A stretch of DNA of 64,000 nt from Flammulina velutipes (lineage: Eukaryota; Basidiomycota; Agaricomycetes; Agaricales; Physalacriaceae): positions 1,302,001 through 1,366,000 of the forward strand of contig CM022377.1 in assembly GCA_011800155.1 (NCBI GenBank), in the 5' to 3' direction. The position numbers were made by a program, and so were the translations under genes. Numbering within the stretch: position 1 is the stretch's first letter; each line of letters begins with the position of its first letter. The notes under the pieces were generated by a model. The model had not been told where the DNA came from. It saw only the letters and a program-made list of their open reading frames with translations, and did no database searches. Below, one piece after another: positions 46,347 through 57,624 of the stretch.

Positions 46347-47351
46347 ATGCAGAATCTGCCACAACTTCAACCATCTCTCCATATTCCTACACTCAGATTC
46401 CGGCTGGGCGAGCTCGGTTCACGCCTGGGTGATAACCCCCAGTACACCTCACTCCGCCTGACTGCCGAATCGTAAGTGCTCCGTTTCCCCCTTCGTGGAG
46501 ATATTGACTTCAGGTTGTATGTCCATCAGTTACAGCAAGGAGCTTTGGAACTTGACGTTCACGATACCCGAGGGCCAACCAGCGTACTTGGCCCCGGACG
46601 ACCCCCTTGCAGTCAATATCGCCGCAGTACGTTATTTTCTTGGATCATGGATCGACGACTGACCACAATGCTTTTCCTAGTTCATGAGCTTGCCAGAATG
46701 TGCCTATGCTACGAGGAACCTGCCTGGGTAAGTTAAGTGAACCGTCTGGCCATTGAATTTGTTCAACTCGGTGATTTCACAGATACCAGGAATTCGAGTC
46801 TCCCACAGCTCCGCCAGCGTACGTACCAGCAGCCTTGATCCTCGCATGCGACTCACTATGTCCATCTTATTCCAGCCATAGCGCAATGCCCACATACCCA
46901 AGCCAGACGTGAGTCTCTAGCATATTGCGCGACGCTGACCATATTATTAACCAATATGCAGGAGTTACTACGGCCACCCTGGTTTCAATTATTCGCGTCC
47001 CACTGCTGCGAGCAACAACAAGTACGTGTCGATTTTGTGGCATCTGATCAACAGATTTAACTGGTTGCCGACAGCTACAACGCCCCCACTGGCAGTGGTT
47101 CGAACACCGCCCAAGGCTATAACAACAGGTATGCCTCATTGCCTAGTGTTCGTCACGAATGGATCTAATATCTGTTTAGTCCCCGCGTTCCTCAAGGTGT
47201 TCCCAGCGGCGCCACCTACACCCATTGGAACGGACACAATGGCTGGATGGCCCCAGATATGGGGACCTTCTTTGTAGTGGAGGCGACGACTGGCAGGTTG
47301 TATTATTGCGCCGTCGGCGGCACCAACATCGCGTGGAATCGGGTCAATTGA
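46347..47351 (+). CDS. Unknown 207-aa protein, tandem-family member 1
   Basis: Seven or more small exons, all with GT-AG introns of about 50 nt. The product begins MQNLPQLQPSLHIPTLRFRL and has a middle with YLAPDDPLAV and FMSLPECAYATRN. A Ser/Tyr/Asn-rich disordered stretch is followed by an aromatic C-terminus (YTHWNGHNGWMAPDMGTFFV, CAVGGTNIAWNRVN). No signal peptide, no membrane segment and no recognised domain. It converges on the F-box-like gene with 68 bp between the stops, and the same pair is repeated at 49127-51704. Confidence 0.6.
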
Positions 47352-47419
47352 TCAAATTTAAATCTGTATCTTTGTTTTAAAAGTACAAGTGTACCAATGT
47401 AACGACTTATCTCATGTCA

Positions 47420-48497
47420 TCAGGCTTGATCATTGCATACCCCATCATCGACGATGCGCGAAGCACTGGGAGTAGTCAGTTCTGCTCTGAAATTCACTTG
47501 GAGAACATACTTTATAATCTCGGGATATCGACCCGCAGATGCTGGTCGCTCCCTCACCACCTTGTCCACGAAATCCCATACATCCTCTTCATCTTCCTTC
47601 AAGTAGCGCCTATCGTGATCTGGAAGATAACATTTCGGAGGGGGCAGAGCCGCTTTTAAGTGATCTGGCACGGACCGTTCGGTGCCCAGATGCAAGAATA
47701 CGACCTCCACCCGAGGTTCCTCCCGAAGTGCGTGCACTTGATCCACCACCCGTTTGCGCTCAGACTTGTTCATCACCGTAGGCTTGCTGATAAAGTTCAG
47801 AACAATAACTCTGAGTGTGTGTAAGGACGTTTGTACGACTCGGAGGTCGCCAATTGGGATATCGTGAGAAACGCCCCAGACGAACTCGAGGTTGAAGAGG
47901 ATGTGGGTTAGTTGGAGAGATGGAGAGGCTAGGACTGAGAATCTGTGGAATGTACCTTCGCCGAAGAGGAAGAGGTTGTAGATAAGGTGGGTAAGGGTTG
48001 GGTTGGTTAATGGTAGAGGTAGCGGAGTTATGTTGCGGAAGGTGAATAAGCGCTGGAGGCAAGGCGCGCTGTTGATTAGGCGGTGTATTTCGATATCCTG
48101 GTCAATGTTATCCCAGTAAAGCGCGAGGCTGACGATATTGCGACAAGCGGAGAGCAGAGGGATGGCATAATATTCGGCCTCTGCTTGGCGCGTGCAGATG
48201 AGGACTTTGACGACGCGACTCATGAAGGCGGATCCGCGGGTCGCGATAGTGTACATGAGGTTGTGGGTTTGAGAGGGGTCGGTTAGGACTATGGTGTGGT
48301 AGAGTATGGGATCCATCCTGTGGCAAAGGTGAGTTTCCGAGGTTTAGAGGGATACGAGAAGCGTACCATGTACGAACAGTTTTGGAGACAATCGTCCATT
48401 CGATCGCGTTCTGGCGGTCAGATATGGCTGCAGTCTCTAGTATGATGCATGCAATATCTGTCGGAAGAGATGAGAGATGCTGCTCAAGTTTTGACAT
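47420..48497 (-). CDS. F-box-like protein of the Agaricomycete expansion, copy 1
   Basis: Exons 48367-48497 and 47420-48317 give 342 aa. The N-terminal 45 residues (LSSLPTDIACIILETAAISD...WTIVSKTVRTW) have the F-box spacing L-P-x-D-I-x-x-I-I...VSK. The rest (DPILYHTIVL..., LLSACRNIVSLALYWD, LPLTNPTLTHLIYNLFLFGE) is the LRR-like scaffold common in mushroom F-box relatives. If it is an F-box, it would recruit substrates to an SCF ubiquitin ligase through Skp1. Stop codons in both copies fall after a conserved segment (ELTTPSASR), which supports translation to 47420. Confidence 0.7.
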
Positions 48498-48539
48498 GAG
48501 AGTCGTTGATGGGTGAAAGAGCTACATTATCATATCGTT

Positions 48540-49126
48540 CAAACGAAGTAATTCCTAATCCGTCCTGTGAGTCCAGGTTCCCACGCCACAGTATCGTTCC
48601 CTCACGTCAAGCTGGGACTAGACGCTGTATCGTTACCTGTTCTATTATCTCTGAGATTACTAACATTTGAATGACATCCATCTGGTGGGAGAACATATCG
48701 ACGAAATGGTGTTGATCTTCAGAGCCGCCACTCAAGGTTTGATTCAGAAGAATTCACCCTATTCATGTATCGTAGCGCTGAACAGCCTCAGAGATCGTAC
48801 TATATTCCTTTCTCTGAACTGTTTCCCTAAGAAACCACCACGAAGGAGACAAAATGAGACACTCCGAGCCCTTTGCCTTGCACATTTTTAGAAGAGCTGT
48901 CAAGAGCCTCGTGTCCTCAGTGTGAAGATTTCTTCTATATCATCCGTAACTCTTGATCCAGACCGCAATAGGTCTTTACAACACTCGATTTGACTCCCAC
49001 ATTCTCCGCCACTTTGTTTCATCTGTCTCCAGAAGCGAGGGCGTGTGAAATGCTGGGAGGTGATTTAAGTACCATGCCACTAAGCTGCCTATCCAACATC
49101 TCTTCCCTTCCAAACTTCACCCCAAC
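48540..49126. other. Non-coding start of tandem unit 2
   Basis: Directly repeats 45780-46346 with scattered substitutions and deletions (for example ACAAAATGAGACACTCCGAG is shared at 48850 and 46058). It marks where the second gene-pair unit begins. Confidence 0.75.
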
Positions 49127-50114
49127 ATGCAGAGTCTCCCACAGTATATTCCTACGCTCACAACAAAGCTGGCTGAGCTCGATTCATGTCTGGGTGATTC
49201 TCCCCAGTACACCTTAGTCCGCCAGAGCATCGCATTGTAAGGGCTCCGTTTTCCCCTTCATGACAATACTAACTCTTGTGTCCCAGTTACAAGAAAGAAC
49301 TTCGGAAGCTCTCGATGGAACCCAATAACCTCGCGTACTTGTCCCCGGACGACCCCCTTGTAGCCAACATCGTCGGAGTACATCATTTCCAAGGATCACC
49401 AGTCGACGACTGACCGCTCATTAGTTCATGAACTTGCCGGCATGTGTCCATGCTATGAGGAACTCGTCTGGAAGTGGGTAAGTAGGAAAGCAAACCACTG
49501 AATGTGTTCAACTAATCGTTTTCACAGATACCAGGCGCCAGTGTACGTGCCTTGATCCCCTACGTGCCACTGACTGACTATGTACTTCTTGTTCTAGCCA
49601 AGGTGCATTTCCCGCTTACCCAAGCCAGACGTGAGTCTCCGAGTCTAGTAGCACGTTACAGCCATCTCACAAGTTGACCAATATCCAGGAGCTCAAGTTA
49701 CGGCCGCCCCGGTTTCAATTTCTCACGCCCCACTCACGCTTTCGCGAGTGGCAACAAGCAGTGGGTGTCCTTTTCTTGCAATTGATATACTGAGTGCCAA
49801 CCGCTGACAGCGTACATGCCCCCGCTGGCAGTAGTTCGAACACCGCTCGGCAAGACTATACCACGTATGCCCGATTCCTTAGTCTTTATACCGAATGGAC
49901 CTAATCTGTGTATAGTCCTCCCATTCCTCGAGGAGTTCCCAGAGACGCGACCCCCTACGTCTGGGGTAAATGCAAAGGTTGGCTGACGCAAAATACAAAT
50001 GGGACGTATTTTTACTCCAAGGATATCATGGGGGACGGATTACTGTATGTCTGTGCCTTTAAGATTGGGGTGGGTGTCAGCAGCGTCCGAGGCTGGGTTT
50101 ATATTCCAAGTTGA
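49127..50114 (+). CDS. Unknown small protein, tandem-family member 2
   Basis: Paralogue of the gene at 46347 with matching intron positions. It starts MQSLPQYIPTLTTKLAELDS and shares YLSPDDPLVANIVG and FMNLPACVHAMRN with YLAPDDPLAVNIAA and FMSLPECAYATRN. It ends in a divergent aromatic C-terminus (VWGKCKGWLTQNTNGTYFY... VSSVRGWVYIPS). The exon around 49530-49560 is the least certain; the middle is shorter than in copy 1. Function unknown. Confidence 0.5.
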
Positions 50115-50300
50115 TTGATAAGATGTATCCTGTATATATGCAAGTGTAGCCTTCCGGTTCCAATGTAAAGTCGTTTTAACTCAGTGCCACGCTCCTGGGT
50201 CTTTAACGTTCAATGATCGACGAAGCCCGGGACACTGGCCAGCACAAATAGTAATCTCGCTTGAAAGCAACTTGAAAGGCATAGTAATACGGGAAGAAGC

Positions 50301-50412
50301 AAACAGTTTTCGAGACAAGCGTCCATTGAATCGTGTTCTGCCGGTCGGAAATTGTTGCAGTCTCGGGTTATGATGCGCACAACATTAGACGACAGGTGTT
50401 GTGAAAGTAAAG
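50301..50412 (-). pseudogene. Truncated third F-box exon 1 remnant
   Basis: The - strand matches the first exon of the two F-box-like genes (the AACAGTTTT..GACA, GTCCATT.AATCG..TTCTG and GGTCGGA segments) but with frameshifts, and nothing corresponding to exon 2 follows. It points to an additional, deleted copy of the F-box gene in this array. Confidence 0.65.
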
Positions 50413-50554
50413 CGTCATCATTCTCTTCCGAGAAATATCGGTTGCTATAACACTCTAAGATGGTCAATATTTCTACTCCACCGAGACGTACATATGTTGT
50501 ATCACTGCGCCACCGGCAGCAGTTCCCCCCATTGGATCACTGGGTAATTGAGTT

Positions 50555-51704
50555 TCAAACATGTACGAATATGGCCAACGTACCGATATCACCAAAGTCG
50601 AATTGACCTGGGTCGTATAAGCCCACATCGACGAAGCGCGAAGCACTGGGAGTCGTTAGCTCTAGTTTATATCGCACTTGGAGGACATACTTTATGATAT
50701 CAGGATATCGACGGGCAGATGCTGGCCGCTCGCTCACCACCTTATCCACGAACTCCCATACATCTATCTCGTCTTCCCTCAAGTAACGTTTATCGTAGTC
50801 TGGAAGATAGCATCGAGGAGGGGGAAGAGCTGCCTTTGACTCATCTGGCATGTATCGTTCGCAATCGAGATGCAACAACACGACCTCCACGGGAGGCTCC
50901 CGCCGAAGCGAGTGCGCTGTATCCACCAGGCGTTTGAGTTCTGACGGGTTCAGTACGACAGGTATGATGATAAAATTCAGAACAAGAACTTTGAGTGTGG
51001 GAAGGGAGGTTTGTATGACCCGTAGGTCGGCAAGCCCAGTGTCGAAAGGCCCGTCCCCTGGGTACTCAAGGTTCAAGAGGATGTGGGTTAGTTGGAGCGA
51101 CACAGAGGCCATCGCGGATAATCTATGGAATGCCATCTCACCGAAAGAGAAGAGGTTGTAGGCAAGGTGGGTAAGGGTTGGGTTGGTTAATGGTAGAGGT
51201 AGCGGAGTTATGTTGCGGAATGGGTAGAAGCGCCGAAGGCAAGGTGCGCTATTGATGAGGCGATTTATTTCAAGATCCTGGTCAACGTCGTCCCAGTAAA
51301 TCGCGAGGCTAACGATATTGCGACAAGCGGAGAGCAGAGGGATGGCATAATATTCGGCTGCTGCTCGGCGCGCGCAGATGAGAACTTTGACGACGCGACT
51401 CATGAAGGCGGATCCGCGGGTCGCGAGAGTGTACATGAAGTTGTGGGTGTGAGAGGGGTTGGCTAGGACTACGGTGTGGTAGAGTATGGGATCCATCCTG
51501 TGGCGAAGGTGAATTTCCTAGGTTTAGATGGATACGAGCAGCGTACCATATACGAACAGTTTTGGACACAAGTGTCCATTCAATCGCATTCTGGCGGTCA
51601 GATATGGCTGCAGTCTCTAGTATGATGCGTGCAATATCTGTCGGAAGAGATGATAGGTGTTGTCCAAGACTTGACATGGTGGTTGATGATGAAGAAACAG
51701 CCAT
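50555..51704 (-). CDS. F-box-like protein of the Agaricomycete expansion, copy 2
   Basis: Exons 51547-51704 and 50555-51497 give 366 aa. It is strongly similar to copy 1 throughout, with the F-box-like start (LSSLPTDIARIILETAAISD) and the same leucine-rich scaffold. Ten extra residues precede the MSSLGQ that aligns with the start of copy 1; either ATG may be used. The 3' end extends past ELTTPSASR to an unrelated tail. Confidence 0.7.
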
Positions 51705-51818
51705 CAATTCGATCTCGAAGCTGTTAACCTCTCACTTTTAACTTTGAACATCGTCATAAATTATAACAGTATTATTGTAACACATTTCCACACATCTCAC
51801 ATCCCAGAATCGTAAGCT

Positions 51819-53527
51819 TTAATGTTCTGTCTCTTCCCAAGTCCTACCGACCGTCTTCACCAGATCCTGCTCAGTGACCTGCTTACCGCTAGAGAAGTAT
51901 CCCGCAGCGATCTTCGCGTCGATCTCGACACGAGAGTCGGGAGGGATAAGGTGGTCGGGAATGTCATAGCGCTTGCTGATGGGAATCCCACTGTTCACGA
52001 TGGCGTCGTATTTCCTACATGGTGATAGTCGCGTCAGAGCATGTCTACGAAGAGAAGGAGAAAGACACGTACATGTCGCTCATAGACACCATATTATCAA
52101 TCTTCTGAATACCTAACCAGTGCAGAACATCGGGCATCAGAGACTGGAATCGCATATCCTTCACCCCAGCAATCATCTCCGTACTCTTGAAGTACTTGTC
52201 AGCAGAATCACCTCCGCGCTTACGGAGATTGTACACCAAGTACTTCGTAACCTCTCCCAGGGCGCGACCTTCTTTGCGGAAGTAGACAACGACGCCGACG
52301 CCACCCTTCTGTGCCGTGCGGACACATTCCTCGATAGCGTAGATGAGGTATGGTTTGCACGTGCAAATGTCCGAGCCAAAGACGTCCGAGCCGTTACACT
52401 CGTCGTGTACACGGAGAGTGAGCTCCTTCGTCGGATCGCGCATGAACTCGGGGGGACCAAAGATGTAGACAGTCATACCTCCGATAGGCGGGAGGAACAC
52501 CTTGATGTCGGGACGGGTGATAAGCTCGGGGTACATCCCACCAGTCTCCTCGAACAACGCCCTGCGAAGGAGGTTCTCCGATATGCCAAATCGCTCAGCG
52601 ACGCCAGGGAGGTACCAGACGGGCTCAATCGCAGCCTTGCTAACATTCATCTCGACACCGGGATCCTGGTCTGTGTCGTTGCCGTGCACATCCTTGATCG
52701 GGCGGCTCTTCAAAACGATACGACCGTCAACTTCGATCTCCCCGCGACGCGAGCTTTCATCGACCTCGCTGAGCTTCATGTGCGCCTTGGTGATTGCAAT
52801 GCTTGGACGGGCGTCCAGTCCAGCAGCGACGCTTTCGCTAAAGACGGTGGGAACGAGATGCCCCCATGGATCAAAGGAAACGATGTTCTTCCAGGCTTCG
52901 ACGTATGGGATGGGTACAGGAGGTTCAGTGAGAGTGTAGTCCGGTTTGTGAGACGGCGAGAGCGACCCCATAGCAATGGATAGCGCTCGATAGATCGAGT
53001 ATGATCCCGAATGCGCCCCAAGCGCATTCCTGACCTTGATAGATCCGGGGAGGCGCGAGCAGACGATCGCCCCACGCGTCTGGGGGTCAGGAGCGCCCCA
53101 TACCATTTGGTGAGGTTTAATGCCGTGCTGATCAGGGTAAGCTTGTGACCAACCGCGTTTCAGTAAATCAGCGTGTTGGGACACGAGTTGGACACGCACT
53201 AGTTAGGTTTACGCGGCCTGGGTACAGCAGCTTCTCGCGCTCCTTGTCGGTTGCCGTCTCCCCCATAATGCTCGTTACGGGGGTGGCGGATGCCAACGAA
53301 GCCTTTGAGGACTCTGGCGAGGATGGGATGGGGATCACACGGCACTCGGGGGACGTCAGTGGGCTGACGGGGTTCTTGCTCGCTGCGATGACATCTAGCT
53401 GGGAACGTTGAGTAGTCTGGATGATCTCAAGATAGTCGCGACATACCTGCGCTTGTAATGTTTGCTGCGAGACCTGCAAAGCCTGAAGCTGAGCTAGAAT
53501 CTGGGTGAGAACTGCGTCACTGGACAT
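51819..53527 (-). CDS. URG1: URG1-type GTP cyclohydrolase II (uracil catabolism)
   Basis: Exons 53447-53527, 53200-53398, 52073-53141 and 51819-52014 give 514 aa. Family members (URG1/URC1) contain a GTP cyclohydrolase II domain and take part in the reductive-independent uracil degradation pathway of fungi. Visible: TTYPDQHGIKPHQMVWGAPD, GSYSIYRALSIAMG, PYVEAWKNIVSFDPWGHLVP, and the GCH-II zinc and active-site region LRVHDECNGSDVFGSDICTC with VVYFRKEGRALGE. HWLGIQKIDNM, NSGIPISKRYDIPDHLIPP and the C-terminus EQDLVKTVGRTWEETEH follow. It is the only intact copy; three shards lie at 35855-37030. The substrate is presumed, not shown by sequence. Confidence 0.9.
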
Positions 53528-53768
53528 GGTGAATACAGAATATGTATCACGAAAGGGAGAAGAAGAAAGAGTTTCATTAAGTCTGAGAGTCGTCTTATAT
53601 GTGGGGTCGGACCGAGCATCCGAAGATATCTCCGGAGAACGTGTTTGATAAGACTATCCGCTCGCCACACATGCGACAATCTTGAGCTGCCCCTGGGCGG
53701 CCTCCAACTAATGCTCTACATATAGAACATAATGTTGATACACTAGTTACAATTGTACTCTTCACTCT

Positions 53769-55022
53769 TCAATAATCATCCGCAAGATCCAAGGCAGGTC
53801 GCCCGTAAGTAGGAAGTGCTTCTGGCTTATTGGTCACTATCGCCTCTATCTTCTTCAAGACCTCGGGGGTCAACTTGGGAATTACTTGCAGAGCCTTCAA
53901 ATTCTCGAGGAGTTGTTCCGGGCGGGATGCACCAAGGATGACAGTAGACGTGTTCGGATTGAGAGCGACCCAAGCAAGAGCTAGGGAAGCGACAGAACTT
54001 TCAAGGCCTAGGTAAGATGTCAGAAGGGGAAGAGGAAGACGATGGGAACCGGAAAAACCTTTGGCAAGCTCAGTCAATTCGCGAACTTTCTGTATCTTCG
54101 CCTGGCCTTCGGGCGTCTTCAGATGCTGGGCCATGTGCGATAGGTTGTTCTTATCGTTCGCCAGGCGGGAATCTTCCGGGATTCCGTCATTATATTTACC
54201 CGTAAGGATACCGCTTAGAAGAGCACTGAACACGGTCGTTTTGAGGCCGTACTTCTTGTAGAGTGGCGCGTATTCTTTCTCCGGACGTTCACGGTGAAGA
54301 AGACTAATTCGCGCGTCAGTGACCATAACGATGGGAAGATCAAAGCGTACTTGTGTTGGCACTGTTCGGCGATTGGGCCGATGAGGTTCAGCTTGTCAGC
54401 GACGTGATGAGCCTCTTCGATCTCGCGCGCAGTCCACTCCGAGGTGCCCCAGTAGAAAGCCCAGCCTTTCTCAATTACATAGTTGAAGGCACGGACAATT
54501 TCCTCGATGGGAACATCTTTGTCGCAGCGGTGAGCAAAGATAACGTCGACGTAGTCCATTTGGAGACGTTCGAGGGATTGCTGAGTGCCCTCGATAATGC
54601 TGGAGGGAGATGAGAATTATTCAATAGACTGGATGTGGCGCGTACTGTTTCCTGGATAGACCGCCATCGTTAGGGCCTGATCTGACACCCCAGAAGATCT
54701 TGGTGGTTATCACTAGATCAGAGCGACGGAGATTGAGTTCTTTGATTGCGCGTCCCATCTCGATTTCGCTCTCTCCTTTGGCATAGGCTTCAGCAGTGTC
54801 AAACATGTTGATACCATTGTCAAATGCGACTTGGATGATTTCCTAGCCTGATATCAGTACATGTTCTGCTAGCAAAAACAAACGGCACACCTTGACGGGG
54901 TCACCGAGGACCGTTCCGCCCAATGTCAGCCATCCTCCAAGAGAGAACAACGGGACACGCAGACCACTTGGGCCAAGTCGGCGAAAGGGCATGCCCTTTG
55001 AGTCGTATTCGCGAAATGCCAT
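53769..55022 (-). CDS. Aldo/keto reductase, voltage-gated K+ channel beta-subunit-like
   Basis: The spliced protein starts [20 protein letters not shown] and contains [14 protein letters not shown], the catalytic Asp in [18 protein letters not shown] (with Tyr), Lys in VITTKIFWG and the His-position segment [13 protein letters not shown]. It continues [32 protein letters not shown], and the cofactor tail [17 protein letters not shown]. These are hallmarks of the AKR6 (Kv-beta) group, NADPH-dependent oxidoreductases that in fungi act without a channel. The ATG at 55022 gives the family start; an upstream in-frame ATG at 55133 exists but precedes an untypical leader. It appears intact. Confidence 0.9.
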
Positions 55023-55323
55023 GTTATCTACGTCTAATCTATGATATGGATTAGTGGTCAAGCTTCGAAAGACAAATCGCGACTTACCAAGCACTGACGA
55101 CTTCAGTTCGGTCCGGTATTCCGTTGCCTCCATTAGGATTTGCTATTACCGTACTGCCTGTGCGCATCTCTTCGTCTGCGAACCGCGACGAGATGGCCTC
55201 GGAACGTTCGGAACGCTCATGCCAGAAGGGTGTCATCTAGATCTCGGTGATGCTCCCAGCGCCATCTCTGCACACCTTAAATATCTCAAACTTTAATCGT
55301 CGTACCATCACGAAACGCCCACC
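55023..55323. promoter_or_regulatory. Divergent promoter between AKR and FAD monooxygenase
   Basis: About 300 bp separate the two start codons, so the two oxidoreductases may share regulation. A pyrimidine-rich leader precedes the monooxygenase ATG. Confidence 0.4.
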
Positions 55324-57494
55324 ATGTTCCTCTCTCTATGTCTTTTCGGTCTTGCTGCTGTAGGGCTATGGAAAACTCTCAGGCGTCGTCTTCTAGCGAA
55401 TACTACGATTAATCTTGACATTCCCCTCTTGGGCCAACCACGAACTACCAAGATTTCTGGGACGGCTGTGGTCTGCGGTGGGAGGTATGTAGCATCGGGT
55501 CTACCACTACGCATTGCAGACGACGACTGACAACGTAACTCAGCATCGCCGGCCTTCTCACTGCGCGCGCCTGTCAAGACCATTTCACCAATGTTATCAT
55601 CGTAGAGCCTGAAGCTTGGGTCAACGCGCCTGAAGCCAGAGCCCTTCGAATTGAACCATCTTCACGCAACCGTTCCCGCATCATGCAGTACGATTCTCTA
55701 CATGGTGGGCAATCCATTGTTAGGCTCAGCGGTCGTAATTAACCATACATTCAGTGGCAATGCGGCTACTATACCTTGGCCTCCAGCGACTCTTCCCTGA
55801 CTTTGATGGCGAATGCGCAGCCTCTGGAATTGGGTAGGCCTAGTAGTATCTCCTAGTATCTATCCTAGAACACTGAACGTCGTTTCAGCATCTGTCCTGC
55901 TGACATGAAGACGCATTTTTGGGGTAAACCGTACAAGGTTCCTTACGCCTCCGATGGATCACTCCCCAGAATGATAAGCGGGTCGAGGAAGGCACTGGAA
56001 ACCCTTCTCAGGCGGCTGACGCTTGGTAAAGATCAACTTGGCCTTACCCAGATCATCGGAACGGTAGTTGGCTTGGATATGGCTGCAGATGGCTCCGTCG
56101 GAGGAGTACAAGTCCGCATGCCAGACGGCGGTGCAATTGAGAGTATCCCCGCTTCGCTAGTCATTGGTAAGACCGGCCCTTCGCGTTCTCTCTCGCTTGA
56201 CTGACGCCTTGGAATAGATTGCACAGGACCTACCATCGCCGGTCGGAAATGGCTTCAGCGCGCTGTTGGCGTGGATATCAACCAACACAAGGCTTCGTTC
56301 GACGCCAAGATGTGCTACACGACTACTTGTTTTGTCGTTCCTCCCACATTGGCAACACGTCTTCCTATTCCTGGTGGATGGAACAACGTAGATGGCATGC
56401 AATATGCAATGTCCCCGGACCCTATCGGGGGTGGGCGCGATTACTTTATCATAAACAAGACAGAAAGTAACCAAGGTGAGTCTCTCCTAGATGTTGCCGA
56501 GTCGAAAAATGCTCAAACAGTACTGAAGTATTTATTTGCTGTGGCGGATGGGCTGACGAGCGCGTGATACACACTATCGAGGACATTAAGGCATATGTTC
56601 GTGAAGTTCCTGTGGAAACACCCGTCCCGGAGTGGGTCATGACTTTTCTTGACATGCTCAAAGAGATCGAGGGCGAGAGTACTTACAGTTATGTGCGCGT
56701 CCGTACGTGCTTTGACGCCTCAGATTGCTTTCAGAAACTCAGAAGCATATAGCTCCTTCATATAACATCCACTACGAGGACGCGAAGGGCTTGCCATCGA
56801 ATTACATCGCTATTGGCGATAGCGTTTCGAGGGTGAATCCTATTTATGGGTGCGTAGACCTGGTGGTTCTTTTTCAAAGAGCTGAGCTTGATACGACGGT
56901 AATACAGACAAGGCTGCTCCAAGGCGTTGATCGGCGTTGCAGTCCTCAATACTGTCCTCCATCAAAGGAAAACGCTCAGTGGAGATTTCGCTCATGTCTT
57001 CTTTGCGACTCAAGCGAAGAAGACCAAGGCAGTCTGGTTAGTGTGCTCCAACTTCTCGCCGAAAGTATAACATCTGATCTCTCTTGCTTCAGGGAAAGTA
57101 TGAAATCGATGGGTACGTCTTATAATAATAACGAAACCGAATTCTACTTATTTTATGATCAATTGCAAGATTATGGCCGCGACACGACGATACCAATCGA
57201 GGGCGAATCTATCGAAGTGGGTGCTGGTCCACGACGATTACGTCGGCGTCTTATGCGGCTTGCATTGACTGTAAGACTTTTGATGCGTTCTCATTGAACG
57301 CGCGGCGCTGATCTCATGTCTTCCAGGACGAACAAGCTGGTGAGCTCGTTTGGAGGTCGGGAATGATGGTTGATATCACGATGATGGATTTCTTTCATCC
57401 TCTGCTACTTGTGAAGCTGCTTTGGCAGGGAACGACTGGGTACGAGGTGCCGAAGGTGTTGGGTAGGCTGTTGAGTGGACTTGCTTCTTGGTGA
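55324..57494 (+). CDS. FAD-dependent monooxygenase-like protein
   Basis: Multi-exon. The N-terminus is a hydrophobic anchor (MFLSLCLFGLAAVGLW). The dinucleotide-binding motif GTAVVCGGSIAGLLTARACQ is split by the first intron. The rest has RSRIMQYDSLH, SRKALETLL, ASLVIDCTGPTIAGRKWLQR, a VFICCGGWADERVIHTIED segment, and the second FAD motif YIAIGDSVSRVNPIYGQGCS. It ends FHPLLLVKLLWQG...LASW. Joins through apparent stop codons (near 56570 and 56870) are resolved by good GT-AG introns, so the gene looks functional. The family is widespread in basidiomycetes; its substrate is unknown. Confidence 0.82.
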
Positions 57495-57532
57495 CGTTGA
57501 ATCGTAGCTGTTGAATTGCGCCGTAAGAGAAA

Positions 57533-57624
57533 GGCACTATAGCCAAGTGGTTACGGCGACAGATTCGAATAACAACGTTATCTGTTCCTCTTTGAGGGCG
57601 CAGGTTCAAATCCTGCTGGTGTCG
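57533..57624 (+). tRNA. tRNA-Ser (anticodon CGA) with 10-nt intron, variant acceptor stem
   Basis: 92 nt. The anticodon arm ACAGA-TTCGAA-[TAACAACGTT]-A-TCTGT gives CGA. The acceptor is GGCACTA/TGGTGTC: pair 4-69 is A-U where the other five genes have G-C, a compensated change that argues for function. Confidence 0.93.

Larger units (their letters stand above)
38406..53527. repeat. Right arm of the inverted duplication, interrupted by element 2
   Basis: Mirrors the left arm: 38406-38464 pairs with 38197-38255, and then (after skipping the transposon at 38465-45203) 45206 onward pairs with the sequence leftward from about 38196. The arm carries intact genes: two small-protein genes, two F-box-like genes and URG1. 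Confidence 0.75.
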
